Positions 10,183 to 19,192 of a stretch of 64,000 bases of DNA are shown here, one piece after another. The notes beneath the pieces were generated by a model, which was not told where the DNA came from, did not search any database, and was given only the letters and a program-made list of their open reading frames with translations. The position numbers and the translations under genes are program-made. Position 1 is the first letter of the stretch. Each line of letters begins with the position of its first letter. The stretch comes from Elusimicrobiota bacterium (lineage in GTDB: Bacteria; Elusimicrobiota; Elusimicrobia; UBA1565; UBA9628): NCBI GenBank assembly GCA_016234805.1, contig JACRNU010000069.1, forward strand, positions 62,001 through 126,000, given 5' to 3'.

Positions 10183-13100
10183 TCGATCTTGGCCATGCTC
10201 CCCACGCGGACCCATTCCAAGTCCCCGCGCACCGCCTTGAACCGGTACTGGTAGAGCCCGCGGGCGACCTCCCGGCCCTCGGAATCCCTCCCGTTCCACG
10301 CGGTCTCGTTGAAACCCGCGGCCTTGCCCCGATCGAAGATGACCGCGACCTGGCGGCCCGACAGGGTGAGCACGCGTATCTCCACGTCCGCGGCCTCGAC
10401 GAGCTGATAGGCGAACCTCGTGCCGTCATGTCCGAAGGGGTTGGGATAGTTCGACACCGCGTCCTTGGGCTGGGTGAAAGTGGCGGTCACGGTCATGGAA
10501 TCCCTCATCACGAGGAAGCAGCCTCCCGTCCCCATGCAATCCCCGCCCCAGCCGCCGAAACGCACGGTGGCCGGCCTCTGGCTGGTCAGCACCACCACCG
10601 TGTCCTGGGGGAAGAGCGCCCCGCAGACCTCGCCGCACCGGATGCCGGCCGGGATGCTCTGGATGACGCCCGGCCCGGTCTTTTCCACGACGAGGGGCCA
10701 GGGCCCGAAGATGATGACCGGGATCTCGGGCCAGTCCACCTTCCCTCCGGGGTCGGACTCGAACGGCTGGCCCGCGCGGAGGCCCGCGGCGCTGCGCATC
10801 GTGACCCGCGAGCCCGCGGCCAGGCCCTTGCCGTTGACATTGGTCCCGAGGCCGTCATCTGCGAAGTTGATGCCCGTGAAGGTCGTGACCACGACCCCGC
10901 CGAAGAGCACCATGGCCGTCGCGCCCGGGGGAAGGTCCGAGAAGGTCACGGAGGCGATGGCCAGGGCCGCGGTCTGGTTCCCCACCGCCAGCCCCCATGC
11001 CGAGCCGCGGATCGTGCCTGACGCCATGTGGAGCAGACCGGCCGAGCCCGAGTCGAGCCAGACGCCGTAGCCCTGGACTCCTCCGGTGAAGACGCTGGTG
11101 GAGAGCGCGAGGTTCACGAGGCCTCCGCTCGCGCGCAGGCCGTGCCCGGCGGCCTGGTTGGCGGACAGGACGCTCAGCTCGATGACCGCGCCGGTCGAGG
11201 ACTGCACCCAGGCCGCGGTCGAGCCCTCGACCGTGGACCCTGTCACCGTGACCGAGGACGCGGCCAGGATCCACAAGCCGATGAAGCCCGCGCCGCTGCT
11301 CGCGACCCGGCCGGACTCGAGCCGGTTCGAGCTTCCTCCCTGGATCAAGACCGCGTGGCCGGCCGTGTTGGTGACGGCAGCGCCGGACACGACGTTGTTC
11401 GACGAGGACGAGCTCCAGAAGGCGGCCGCGCCCGGGGAAGCCGCGGTCATGGTGCTGCCCGTGAAGCTGTTGGAATGGCTCGAGACCAGGGCAACGGCCG
11501 TGGATTGTGTGCTCTGGAACCAGCCTGAGGAGACCGTGTTGGAGGACGAGGATTCCAGGGACAGGCCGGGCTTGAAGCGGTTGGAGGCCGCGATGATGTC
11601 CCGCAGGATATTCCCGCTCCCGCCCCGGAGCAGGAGCCCTTCCCCGTCTCCGCCCGCGGCCACGATGCCGGCCAGGGTGTTGGTGGACGCTCCGTCGAGG
11701 CGGACCCCGCTGAAGGACGCTCCCTGGCTCGAGAAGGTGCTGTTGGCCACGAGGCTCCCGGTGCCGGTCAGCAGCAGTCCGTGGCTGGACTGCGCGGTCA
11801 CGCTCGAAGCCGAAAGGGTCGTCCGGCTCGACAGGGACATCCCCGCGACCCCGATGCGTCCCCCGGAATCCACGTTGACGCTGCTCACCGTGATGAAGGC
11901 CGAGGAGCTGAGCACGCCGTAGGGCATGTCGTTGGCGGCCAGGACGCTGAAGCCGGACAGCGTCACGGAGTCGTTGCGCACCACAAAGGCCGCGGTAGAG
12001 GCGGCCGGAGGGCTCACCACCGGAGCGGAGCTCACGAAGCTCGGGTCCGCCATGACGCGCACCCTGAAGCCGTTGCTCGCAATGCCCTGGATCGTCACCT
12101 GCTCGGCGTAGGTCTCGGTGTCCCGGACCACCACGCACAGGTCGCCGGGAAGGCTGTCCGGCACGGCGTTCACCGCGAGCTGGATGCCCGTGTACTCCGT
12201 GGAACCGTCGAACCTGACGTTGAACTGGTCCACGCACCCGGCCGGAGTGGGATAGACCGCGGGCTCCCAGCAGGCCGCCTGCCAGTCCACCCGGTCTCCG
12301 GGGTCGTTCTCGAACCCGGCCCCGGCTCGGGCTCCCGATGCCCCGCAGACCGTGACCCGGGAACCCGCTCCCAGCACGCTGCCTTCGACATTGGGGTTGA
12401 TGTTGGCGTCCTCGAACCGGACATAGGCGAAGGTCGAAACCACGGTCCCGGCGCCGAAGTTGAGCGCGACTGCGTTGACCGCCATGGGGCCGAGGAAGGA
12501 GATGGACGAGGCCCGCACGCCGAAGTTGGATATCCCGCCGCCGTTGAGAGGGTCCACCGTGATGCCCCTCCAGCCGCCCAGCACCGTCACGGACGCGAGC
12601 CGGACCGTGCTGTTGCTCTCGCCCTGGAAATACAGGGCGTGGCCGCCGCCTCCCCCGGTCACGACGCACGTGCTCACGAACGCGTCCTGGCCGGAAGTGT
12701 GGTGGATGCCGTTGCCCCCCAGGGCCGTGGCGATCACCTCGCTCCGCAGCACCGATGTCCTCGTGGCGCCGCTGAGCCGCAAGCCGGTCCCGCCCTGGAT
12801 GTAATCGTCGCGCACCGTGTTGTCCGCGGAGTTGAGGAAGTAGAGCCCGAAGCCGGAACCGCCGGCCGCGGTGCTCAGCTCCACGACGCTGTGGTGCCCG
12901 TTCACGAGGTCGATCGCGTCTCCGGTCCCGCGGTTCCGGACCACGCTCCAGGTGACCGAGCACGAGGACCCAAGGACCAGCAGCGCCGGAGAGGCGGAGT
13001 TCGCGGCCACGGTGCTGCGCGTCACGCTGGCGTAATCGGACCCGAACTGCAGGGTGCCGTCCACGAAGACCCCGTCGAAGGCCACGGACGAGCCGATCAC

Positions 13101-14294
13101 CACGGTGCTGGCCACGGTGCTGCGCAAGACGGACGAGAAGCCGGCATTGAGCGTCACCGCCCTGTTCACCAGGGAATCCTGGATCGTGGCCGAGGAGCCG
13201 GTGATCGTCATGGCCTGGCACGACGCGGAATTGCTGGTCACGGTGCTGCCCTCCACCATGTTGCCCGTGCCGTCGAGGCTCACCGCGGTCGCGCAGGGCG
13301 GGTCCCCGGTGTGGACGTAGGAGAGGTAGCTGCCGGAGACCACGTTGTTCGAGCTGTTGACGAGTTCGAGGGTCGAGCCGAACCCCTTGGCCGAGAGCGT
13401 GCTCGACTCGATCACGTTGCGGTGCGCGTTGAGCAGGTAGAGGGCGTCGGCGTTGCCTCCGGACCCGCCCGTGTGCGTGATGGAGGAGCCCGTGATGGCG
13501 TTCTCCGAAGCGTTCTGAATGAGGACGGCCGCGTAGAGCGCGGCATTGGCGCTGAACGTGCTGCCGGTGATCGTGTTGCCGTTGCTCCGGATGTAGCCGG
13601 CCCAGCCATTGGGAGCCATCAGACGGCTCCCTCTCACCGTGCCGGATGAACCGTCCACGAGGAGCGCGGCCTGCGCCGCTCCGCTGACCGAGGACGTGCT
13701 GTCCGAGACCGCGGCGCCAAGGCCGGTGAGCCACATCCCCGCGACGTTCTGGACGACCACGCTCGAGCGGTCCACCGTGGTCCAGCTGCTCAGGAGGATG
13801 CCCGCGGTGTAGACGTTGTTGCCGCCCTCGACCGTGACGCCGGCGATCGTGACGTCCGTGGAGGAGACCTTGACCCCGAAGGGCATGCGGAACCCGATGA
13901 CGGACAGGAACCCTCGGATGGTGACGCTCGTGTTGAGCACCTGAAAGGCCGCGGTCGAGGCCGCGGGAGGACTCACCGTGGTCCGAGTGCTCACCAGGTC
14001 GGGATCCGTCTGCACGATGATCTGGAACCCGTTGGCGTCCTTGCCCTGGATCGTGACCTGCTCGTTGTAGGTGGAGCTGTCCACGTTGACGCACCAGTCC
14101 CCGGCCAGGGGCGCGGCCGGGATGAGGTTCACGCAGGCCTGGATGGTCGTGCAGGTCCCGCCCCCGGCCTTGCGCACCGTGTTGGTCGTGGCGCAAGCAG
14201 CGTCCGCGGCCGAGGGCGCGGCAGCAAGCGCGGCCGCCAGCAGCGCCTGGAACAGGCGCCGGTTGAGGGCGTGAGGGAGCGATGGCAGCGGCAT
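10179..14294 (-). CDS. Large secreted beta-helix protein with FlgD-like C-terminal domain
   Basis: A 1371-residue secreted protein. The ATG at 14294 gives a signal peptide (MPLPSLPHALNRRLFQ then a hydrophobic core ending SAADA); GTG at 14309 is an alternative. Most of the chain is Ser/Thr/Val-rich parallel beta-helix repeats with short turns such as SSNNVVSG and SENAITG, in two halves that each open with an Ala-Thr-Val-rich module (ISTAAF and VTIQG motifs near residues 85-125 and about 720). A Cys-containing bacterial Ig-like repeat (IRCGEVCGALFPQDTVVVL, then FGGWGGDCMGTGG) precedes a FlgD-like domain from residue 1282 (NYPNPFGHDGTRFAYQL, AWNGRDSEGREV, GLYQYRF). Such domains act as sorting signals in type IX secretion. 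It is the first gene of the five-gene operon and overlaps the barrel-TPR gene by 4 bases. Probably a surface adhesin or glycan-binding fibre. Confidence 0.8.
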   Translation of the reverse strand: MPLPSLPHALNRRLFQALLAAALAAAPSAADAACATTNTVRKAGGGTCTTIQACVNLIPAAPLAGDWCVNVDSSTYNEQVTIQGKDANGFQIIVQTDPDLVSTRTTVSPPAASTAAFQVLNTSVTIRGFLSVIGFRMPFGVKVSSTDVTIAGVTVEGGNNVYTAGILLSSWTTVDRSSVVVQNVAGMWLTGLGAAVSDSTSSVSGAAQAALLVDGSSGTVRGSRLMAPNGWAGYIRSNGNTITGSTFSANAALYAAVLIQNASENAITGSSITHTGGSGGNADALYLLNAHRNVIESSTLSAKGFGSTLELVNSSNNVVSGSYLSYVHTGDPPCATAVSLDGTGNMVEGSTVTSNSASCQAMTITGSSATIQDSLVNRAVTLNAGFSSVLRSTVASTVVIGSSVAFDGVFVDGTLQFGSDYASVTRSTVAANSASPALLVLGSSCSVTWSVVRNRGTGDAIDLVNGHHSVVELSTAAGGSGFGLYFLNSADNTVRDDYIQGGTGLRLSGATRTSVLRSEVIATALGGNGIHHTSGQDAFVSTCVVTGGGGGHALYFQGESNSTVRLASVTVLGGWRGITVDPLNGGGISNFGVRASSISFLGPMAVNAVALNFGAGTVVSTFAYVRFEDANINPNVEGSVLGAGSRVTVCGASGARAGAGFENDPGDRVDWQAACWEPAVYPTPAGCVDQFNVRFDGSTEYTGIQLAVNAVPDSLPGDLCVVVRDTETYAEQVTIQGIASNGFRVRVMADPSFVSSAPVVSPPAASTAAFVVRNDSVTLSGFSVLAANDMPYGVLSSSAFITVSSVNVDSGGRIGVAGMSLSSRTTLSASSVTAQSSHGLLLTGTGSLVANSTFSSQGASFSGVRLDGASTNTLAGIVAAGGDGEGLLLRGGSGNILRDIIAASNRFKPGLSLESSSSNTVSSGWFQSTQSTAVALVSSHSNSFTGSTMTAASPGAAAFWSSSSSNNVVSGAAVTNTAGHAVLIQGGSSNRLESGRVASSGAGFIGLWILAASSVTVTGSTVEGSTAAWVQSSTGAVIELSVLSANQAAGHGLRASGGLVNLALSTSVFTGGVQGYGVWLDSGSAGLLHMASGTIRGSAWGLAVGNQTAALAIASVTFSDLPPGATAMVLFGGVVVTTFTGINFADDGLGTNVNGKGLAAGSRVTMRSAAGLRAGQPFESDPGGKVDWPEIPVIIFGPWPLVVEKTGPGVIQSIPAGIRCGEVCGALFPQDTVVVLTSQRPATVRFGGWGGDCMGTGGCFLVMRDSMTVTATFTQPKDAVSNYPNPFGHDGTRFAYQLVEAADVEIRVLTLSGRQVAVIFDRGKAAGFNETAWNGRDSEGREVARGLYQYRFKAVRGDLEWVRVGSMAKIE

Positions 14295-14389
14295 CTTATA
14301 TGCGCGCACGCGGGCGCATGAAAATATACCAGCCGCGCGTTGAAAAAATATTGCTAGAATTCGTCGGACGCTGCGATGAGGAGGACGAC

Positions 14390-14701
14390 ATGCCGCATGT
14401 AATCACCGAGAAGTGCCTGGGAGAGCGCTACGGAGCCTGCATCCAGGTCTGCCCGACCGAAGCCATCCACGCGACCCAGCACAAGGGCCAGGAATTCTCC
14501 GTCATCGATCCGGAAACCTGCATCGACTGCGGGGCCTGCGTGCCCGAGTGCCCGATCGGAGCCATCGTGCCGGGAGACGACTCCCCGGAGTGGCTCAAGA
14601 CCAACGCGGACCTCACGCCCCAGGCCAAGAGCAGCCCGAAGCCCGCGGTGAGACCCTCCAACGATCCGCCGCGCAACCCGAAGAACAAGCTCGTCAAGTG
14701 A
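14390..14701 (+). CDS. Two-cluster ferredoxin, 7Fe-like
   Basis: A 103-residue ferredoxin. The start at 14390 follows a strong ribosome site (GAGGAGG, 6 bases away); a longer reading from 14282 adds an unlikely N-terminus that overlaps the divergent gene. The first motif is CLGERYGACIQVCP (C-x7-C-x3-CP), the spacing of 7Fe ferredoxins such as Azotobacter FdI, where the shortened set of Cys ligates a 3Fe-4S cluster. The second, CIDCGACVPECP, is a standard 4Fe-4S motif. A Lys/Pro-rich tail (PKPAVRPSNDPPRNPKNK) follows. It probably shuttles electrons in the cytoplasm; the partner is not evident, since neither neighbour is a redox enzyme. It is divergent from the beta-helix operon. Confidence 0.9.
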   Translation: MPHVITEKCLGERYGACIQVCPTEAIHATQHKGQEFSVIDPETCIDCGACVPECPIGAIVPGDDSPEWLKTNADLTPQAKSSPKPAVRPSNDPPRNPKNKLVK

Positions 14702-14713
14702 CCTCCGTGGCCT

Positions 14714-14739
14714 GGGGGCCGGACTGGCCGCCGGCCCCC
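14714..14739. terminator. GC-rich stem-loop after the ferredoxin
   Basis: Perfect 9-base arms GGGGGCCGG (14714-14722) and CCGGCCCCC (14731-14739) around an 8-base loop, 13 bases after the ferredoxin stop. There is no T-tract, so it may only attenuate or stabilise the transcript ahead of the peptidase gene. Confidence 0.4.
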
Positions 14740-14759
14740 TCCGGCGTGCGGAGAACGGC

Positions 14760-16739
14760 ATGCGCCTTCGGGGACGGCGGCTCCTGGCCGCCAGCCTCTG
14801 GCTGCTGTCGTGCCCTGCGGTCCATGCCATGAGCTATACCGTCGCGCACCGCACTCCGCTCGACATCGCCTCGGGCCGGATTTCGGGGCTCGAGGCCGTG
14901 CCCTTCGAGGGCGGCCTCCTGCGAGCGCCGCGCCGCGGCCAGGGGCGGTTCGTGTCCGCGGAGATCGAGTCCCCGGTCCCTTTCGACGACCTGGTCGCGT
15001 CTTGGAACAGCCGCCTGCCCAAGGGCGCGACCCTGAAGATGAGCGTCCGGGTCCGCGCGTCCGGGGAGTGGTCCCCCTGGTTCCTGCTCGGGACCGCGAC
15101 CAAGACCATGTCCTCCCCCCCTCCGCAGGAGAACGCTTTCGGCAAGGTGGATACGGACACGCTCCGGGTCACGAATAAGGCCGACGCCTTCCAGTACCGG
15201 GTGGACCTCGCATCAGGGAGGAAGCCCGCGGTCCTCGTGCTCGTCGCGGTCACGGTGTCGGATGACGACGCTCCCTCTGCCCCGCCTGCTTTCCGCGAAG
15301 GGCCCTGGGTCCGGGAGCTCAGGCTCCGTCCCAGGTCGCAGTTCCGCGAGCCGGCCGAGGTCCAGTGGGACATCTGCAGTCCGACCTCGCTCTCCATGGT
15401 CATGGAGTTCTGGGGCGTCCAGCGCAAGACCTTGAAGGTCGTCCGGGCCGTGGAAGACTCCAGCAACGGCATCTTCGGGAACTGGCCCTTCAACACCGCG
15501 GCGGCGGGCAGCGCCGGGCTCGAGGCCTGGGTGGGCAGGCTCGACTCCATCGAGGACCTTCAGTCCGAGGTCGCGGCAGGACGGCCCGTGGTGGTGAGCC
15601 TCACATACGGCAAGGGCGAGATGACCGGCGCGCCCCTCCACGAGACCCGGGGCCACCTGGTCGTGGTGTCGGGGTTCACCCCGCAGGGCGGCGTGATCGT
15701 CATGGACCCGGCCGCGCCCTATCCCGCGGCTGTGCGCAGGGTCTATGACCGCGGACAGTTCCACCAGGCATGGCGGGTCAAGAAGCGCGGCGTGGCGTAC
15801 CTGGTCAACGAGCCTCTCCAGCGCAGGATGACCGTGGCAGTGCCTGCCACGGACCTGCGCCGCAAGCCCAAGCCGGCCTCCAAGCCCGGACGCGGAGACC
15901 CGGACCGGCTCTCAGGGCTCCTCTACGGCGAAGGCGTCACCCCGCTCCGGGTCCGGGGCGATTGGGTGGAAGTGCTGGCGGACGAGCATCCTGTGGTCGA
16001 TGACAAGGGGGCCTGGCAGGGCTACCGCGGCTGGGTCCGTGCAGGAGACTTGGTCTACCGTGAGCCGGTCCCTTCGGACTTCGTGGTCCGCATGGCGGTC
16101 ACGGTCTTCACGGCTCCTTCCGGAGCCTTCAGGCTCTCCATGGGCGCCAAGGCGACCCTGCTCGAGGACCGCGGGGAGGATATCCTGGCGCGTCTTCCGG
16201 ATGGGACCACAGGCCTGCTGCCGGCCAAGGACCTCATGCCCCTGCCCGGGGAGGACATCCTCCGCAAGTCCGGCGCATCCGAGGACGAGACCCGGCGCCT
16301 GATCCTCGAGCAAGCCTCTCTCCTGCTTGGAAGCGCCTATGTCTGGGGCGGCCGGGCTTCGGTGGGGCCCTTCCCTGGAGTGGACTGCTCCGGCCTCACG
16401 AGCCTCGCGTACCGCGTGGCGGGCATGGAGATCCCCCGCGACGCGTCCGAGCAGAGGCTCAAGAGCCGGGCCGTGAAGCCCTCTGCTCTCAAGCCCGGGG
16501 ACCTCATCTTCCTGACCAGGTCCAACAGGTCCAAAGCCATCACGCACGTGATGATGTACGAGGGCGGAGACTCCATCATCGAGAGCCGCCAGGCCGCGGG
16601 CCGGGTCCTGCGCACCACATTTCTGCAGCGCTTCGGCGCGCCTCTCCAGGACCTCGCGAACGGGGCCTTGGTGGAGGACCTCTCGGACAAGGTCCCTCGC
16701 CGCCGCAGGATCTTCTTCGGGACCTTCTTCAGCCGCTAA
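14760..16739 (+). CDS. Secreted protein with C39-like and NlpC/P60 peptidase domains
   Basis: A 659-residue secreted protein with two papain-fold peptidase domains. After a signal peptide (residues 1-23) and a beta-rich N-terminal domain, residues about 200-350 form a C39-like peptidase: Cys206 in WDICSPTSLSMVMEFWG, His299 in RGHLVVVSGF, Asp316 in VIVMDP. Residues about 355-495 hold SH3-like segments (GYRGWVRAGDLVYRE). Residues about 515-640 are an NlpC/P60 (C40) domain with YVWGG, Cys543 in GVDCSGL and His596 in THVMMYEGG. NlpC/P60 enzymes cut peptidoglycan stem peptides; C39-like domains cut leader peptides or other proteins. Both active sites look intact. It sits next to cell-wall amidases. 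Wall remodelling is likely; the C39-like substrate is unknown. Confidence 0.85.
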   Translation: MRLRGRRLLAASLWLLSCPAVHAMSYTVAHRTPLDIASGRISGLEAVPFEGGLLRAPRRGQGRFVSAEIESPVPFDDLVASWNSRLPKGATLKMSVRVRASGEWSPWFLLGTATKTMSSPPPQENAFGKVDTDTLRVTNKADAFQYRVDLASGRKPAVLVLVAVTVSDDDAPSAPPAFREGPWVRELRLRPRSQFREPAEVQWDICSPTSLSMVMEFWGVQRKTLKVVRAVEDSSNGIFGNWPFNTAAAGSAGLEAWVGRLDSIEDLQSEVAAGRPVVVSLTYGKGEMTGAPLHETRGHLVVVSGFTPQGGVIVMDPAAPYPAAVRRVYDRGQFHQAWRVKKRGVAYLVNEPLQRRMTVAVPATDLRRKPKPASKPGRGDPDRLSGLLYGEGVTPLRVRGDWVEVLADEHPVVDDKGAWQGYRGWVRAGDLVYREPVPSDFVVRMAVTVFTAPSGAFRLSMGAKATLLEDRGEDILARLPDGTTGLLPAKDLMPLPGEDILRKSGASEDETRRLILEQASLLLGSAYVWGGRASVGPFPGVDCSGLTSLAYRVAGMEIPRDASEQRLKSRAVKPSALKPGDLIFLTRSNRSKAITHVMMYEGGDSIIESRQAAGRVLRTTFLQRFGAPLQDLANGALVEDLSDKVPRRRRIFFGTFFSR

Positions 16740-16745
16740 GGGCCC

Positions 16746-19184
16746 TCACTTCTTGCGGATGAGCCTCTCCCTGATGGCGGTCAGTTCCTCCCGGACGGAA
16801 GGATCTCCCGCGCCTGACGCGCCTGGCCCGAGAGCGCGGCCGATGATGGCGCCGGCTTCTGAGCGGCGCTCGCTTGTGTCCGACAGGGCGACGAGGGCCA
16901 TGGCCGCGGGCAGGAAGGCAGGGTCCGAGACAGCCGCTGCCTTGGCATCCCTCCACGCGTCCTTGCGATGGCCGAGCAGTGAGTGGAGCACTGCCCGGTC
17001 GCTGAGAAAGCGCGCCCGCTCCGGATGGCTGGCCACGAGCTGGTCGAGGAGCGCGAGGGCCCGCGTCCGATCGCCCAGGTCCTGGTACAGGACCGCAAGC
17101 CGCGCCGAGTCCTCCAAATCGAGCGGCATCTCCCTGCAGGAGCGCAGGGCCTTGGAAGCGGACTCCCTGTCTCCTGCCTGGACCGACGCCCGGGCAGCCA
17201 TCAGCCACAAGGACGGATCTCCGGACTGCATCCGGGCTGCCCTGGCCAGGAGATCCGCTGCCTTGCCGGACTCGCTGTTCCGCAGGTGGAATCCGGCGAT
17301 GGCGGCCAGGTCTCCCCTGCCCCGGCTGAACGCTTCCAAGACCTCAGCGAGCGTTCCTGCCGCGCCTGGGAAACCCTCGCGGGCCAGGAACCGGCTGACA
17401 GCAAGCCCTGCCCTGATCGCGGATGAATCAGGCGTCATGGCAGAGACATCCCTGCGAAAGGCCTCCTCAGCCTCGGCCTCTTCGACCACAGCCTCCCTGA
17501 GCAGAGCACCTTCGACCCTGAAGAACCCGATGAGTCCTCCGCCGGGACGCGGGGATTCCGGAGCCAGGCTCTCTCCGGACACCAGGGTCCGCGCCACAGG
17601 AGTGAGGACGAACTTCTTCTCCATGGCGGCGCACAGCGGATGCAGATAATCCTTCACCACCACGCTCCAGGCCCCTGAAGCTTGCGGGGTCAGGCAGTTG
17701 AGGCCTTCGTAGAAATAGAGAGGCGGCCCGGTCCCTACTGCCTGGCCGGCCATCCGGTCCCTTGGCCGGGCATCGGCCAGGAACCTGCTGAGGTCCATGA
17801 TCTTGATGCGCTTGCCCGCGGTCAGGCGGAGGAGCCTGGCATGGTCCGTTGAAGGGCCGAAAACAGGAGCTCCGCTCCTGGCCTCCTCAGCGCTCAGGTG
17901 CGCCACGACCGCGGCCTCGGGCAGACGCGGCGCGGCTTCCTGGAGGAACTTGAATTCCTGCTGGCTCGCGTAGAGCCTCGAGAGGAATCCGCGATAGGGC
18001 ATGGCCGCGCTAAGGACCAGGCCTGCGAGCACCGCCCAAGCAGGCCGGACCCACCTTGCCGGGATGCTCTCGATGACCTGCCAGGCGCCGAAGCCCGCGA
18101 CCCCGATGAAGACCCAGCCCGTGGCCAGGCTGGTGCGCGCCGAGAGAGACAGGCAGTCCAGATGCCGGAGGTAGAACACGCTCACGAGCCCAAGGTGCGC
18201 GACGACAAGCAAGAACAGCGGCCGGCTCCTGGCCAGGAGGAAAGCGGCTCCGATCGCGGCCAGGCCCATGAAGAGCGGAGGGGTCAGGCTCGGGTCGAAG
18301 AACGCGTTGATCATCGTCCAATCCGCTCCTGACAACCCTGAAGGGCTGGAGGAGAGTCCGATGGTCCGTTCCTCAGCCCATGCCAGGATCTGGCTGGCCC
18401 TGGGAGCGGACAGCAGGACCGCGAGGCCTGCCGCGGCCCAGACCTCGGCGGACCTCAGGAACCCGGACGGCCACTCCTGCCGCAGGATGAGGAGAGCGGC
18501 CAGCAGCAGGGCCGGAGCCAGGCCCAGCATCTCGGCCCGGGTCTGTCCGAGCAGGGCCGCGGCCAGCAGGGCCAAGCTGAAGAAGCGATGGTCGCGGTGC
18601 CTCCTCCAGAACGCAAGGAGCAGGCAGCACGCGAGGAAGAGCGCCTCGACCAGGATGAACTCGGTCTCCGAGACCGTCAGGCGAAGGCGGACCGGGAGCG
18701 CGAGGAGCATGGCCGCGCCGGCCAGCCCGGGAGCGGCCCGCAGGTCGCCGCCTCCGGCCCTTCCTTTCCCTCCGGAAAGGACGCTCACGAGCAGGAACAA
18801 CAGCCAGGCCGATGCCAGGGACACGAGATAGTCGAGGGAGAAGACGGAAACCTCCCAGGGCAGGATGCCTCGGAGCGCTCTCAGCGTGACCGGAAAGGCC
18901 GGGCCGTGCAGGGTCACTCCGGCATCAGCCCACGGACCTGCCAGAACGCTCTCCAGGGCAGCTCCAGGATGGTGCTCATGCCAGACCGTGTGGGGGATGC
19001 GCGGCTTGACCAGCCAGGCATGGAATACCGTCATGCCGGCCATGAGGATGAGGCTCTTGCGTCCCGCGTCCCGCAGACAGGACCAGAGCTCCCGGACGCG
19101 GCTCAGGAGCCCGGCCAGCCAGCACAGCCCGAGGACGAGGAACGCGGCTACCGCGAGTCCGGGCGCGGCCAGCAGGCTCGGCAT
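16746..19184 (-). CDS. Polytopic membrane protein with C-terminal TPR domain (GT-C-like)
   Basis: An 812-residue protein. About 400 N-terminal residues contain many hydrophobic helices, laid out like a GT-C family glycosyltransferase or a tetratricopeptide O-mannosyltransferase-like protein. A charged loop near residues 58-72 (VKPRIPHTVWHEHHPGA) falls between the first helices, where GT-C enzymes keep catalytic acids, but I see no clear DxD or DE pair. Residues about 400-560 are soluble. Residues about 575-812 are TPR-like (LADLLARAARMQSG region, AVLYQDLGDRTRALALLDQL, AVLHSLLGHRKDAWRDAK). It starts 8 bases after the amidase stop on the same strand, so the two are probably cotranscribed. Transfer of lipid-linked sugar in the envelope is a guess from layout only. 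Confidence 0.6.
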   Translation of the reverse strand: MPSLLAAPGLAVAAFLVLGLCWLAGLLSRVRELWSCLRDAGRKSLILMAGMTVFHAWLVKPRIPHTVWHEHHPGAALESVLAGPWADAGVTLHGPAFPVTLRALRGILPWEVSVFSLDYLVSLASAWLLFLLVSVLSGGKGRAGGGDLRAAPGLAGAAMLLALPVRLRLTVSETEFILVEALFLACCLLLAFWRRHRDHRFFSLALLAAALLGQTRAEMLGLAPALLLAALLILRQEWPSGFLRSAEVWAAAGLAVLLSAPRASQILAWAEERTIGLSSSPSGLSGADWTMINAFFDPSLTPPLFMGLAAIGAAFLLARSRPLFLLVVAHLGLVSVFYLRHLDCLSLSARTSLATGWVFIGVAGFGAWQVIESIPARWVRPAWAVLAGLVLSAAMPYRGFLSRLYASQQEFKFLQEAAPRLPEAAVVAHLSAEEARSGAPVFGPSTDHARLLRLTAGKRIKIMDLSRFLADARPRDRMAGQAVGTGPPLYFYEGLNCLTPQASGAWSVVVKDYLHPLCAAMEKKFVLTPVARTLVSGESLAPESPRPGGGLIGFFRVEGALLREAVVEEAEAEEAFRRDVSAMTPDSSAIRAGLAVSRFLAREGFPGAAGTLAEVLEAFSRGRGDLAAIAGFHLRNSESGKAADLLARAARMQSGDPSLWLMAARASVQAGDRESASKALRSCREMPLDLEDSARLAVLYQDLGDRTRALALLDQLVASHPERARFLSDRAVLHSLLGHRKDAWRDAKAAAVSDPAFLPAAMALVALSDTSERRSEAGAIIGRALGPGASGAGDPSVREELTAIRERLIRKK

Positions 19185-19192
19185 CCCAGGGC

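Noticed and set aside
10855-14196. 1113-residue alternative minus-strand frame within the beta-helix gene
   Set aside because: Arg/Gly/His-rich out-of-frame reading; the other frame has a signal peptide, repeats and a FlgD-like domain.
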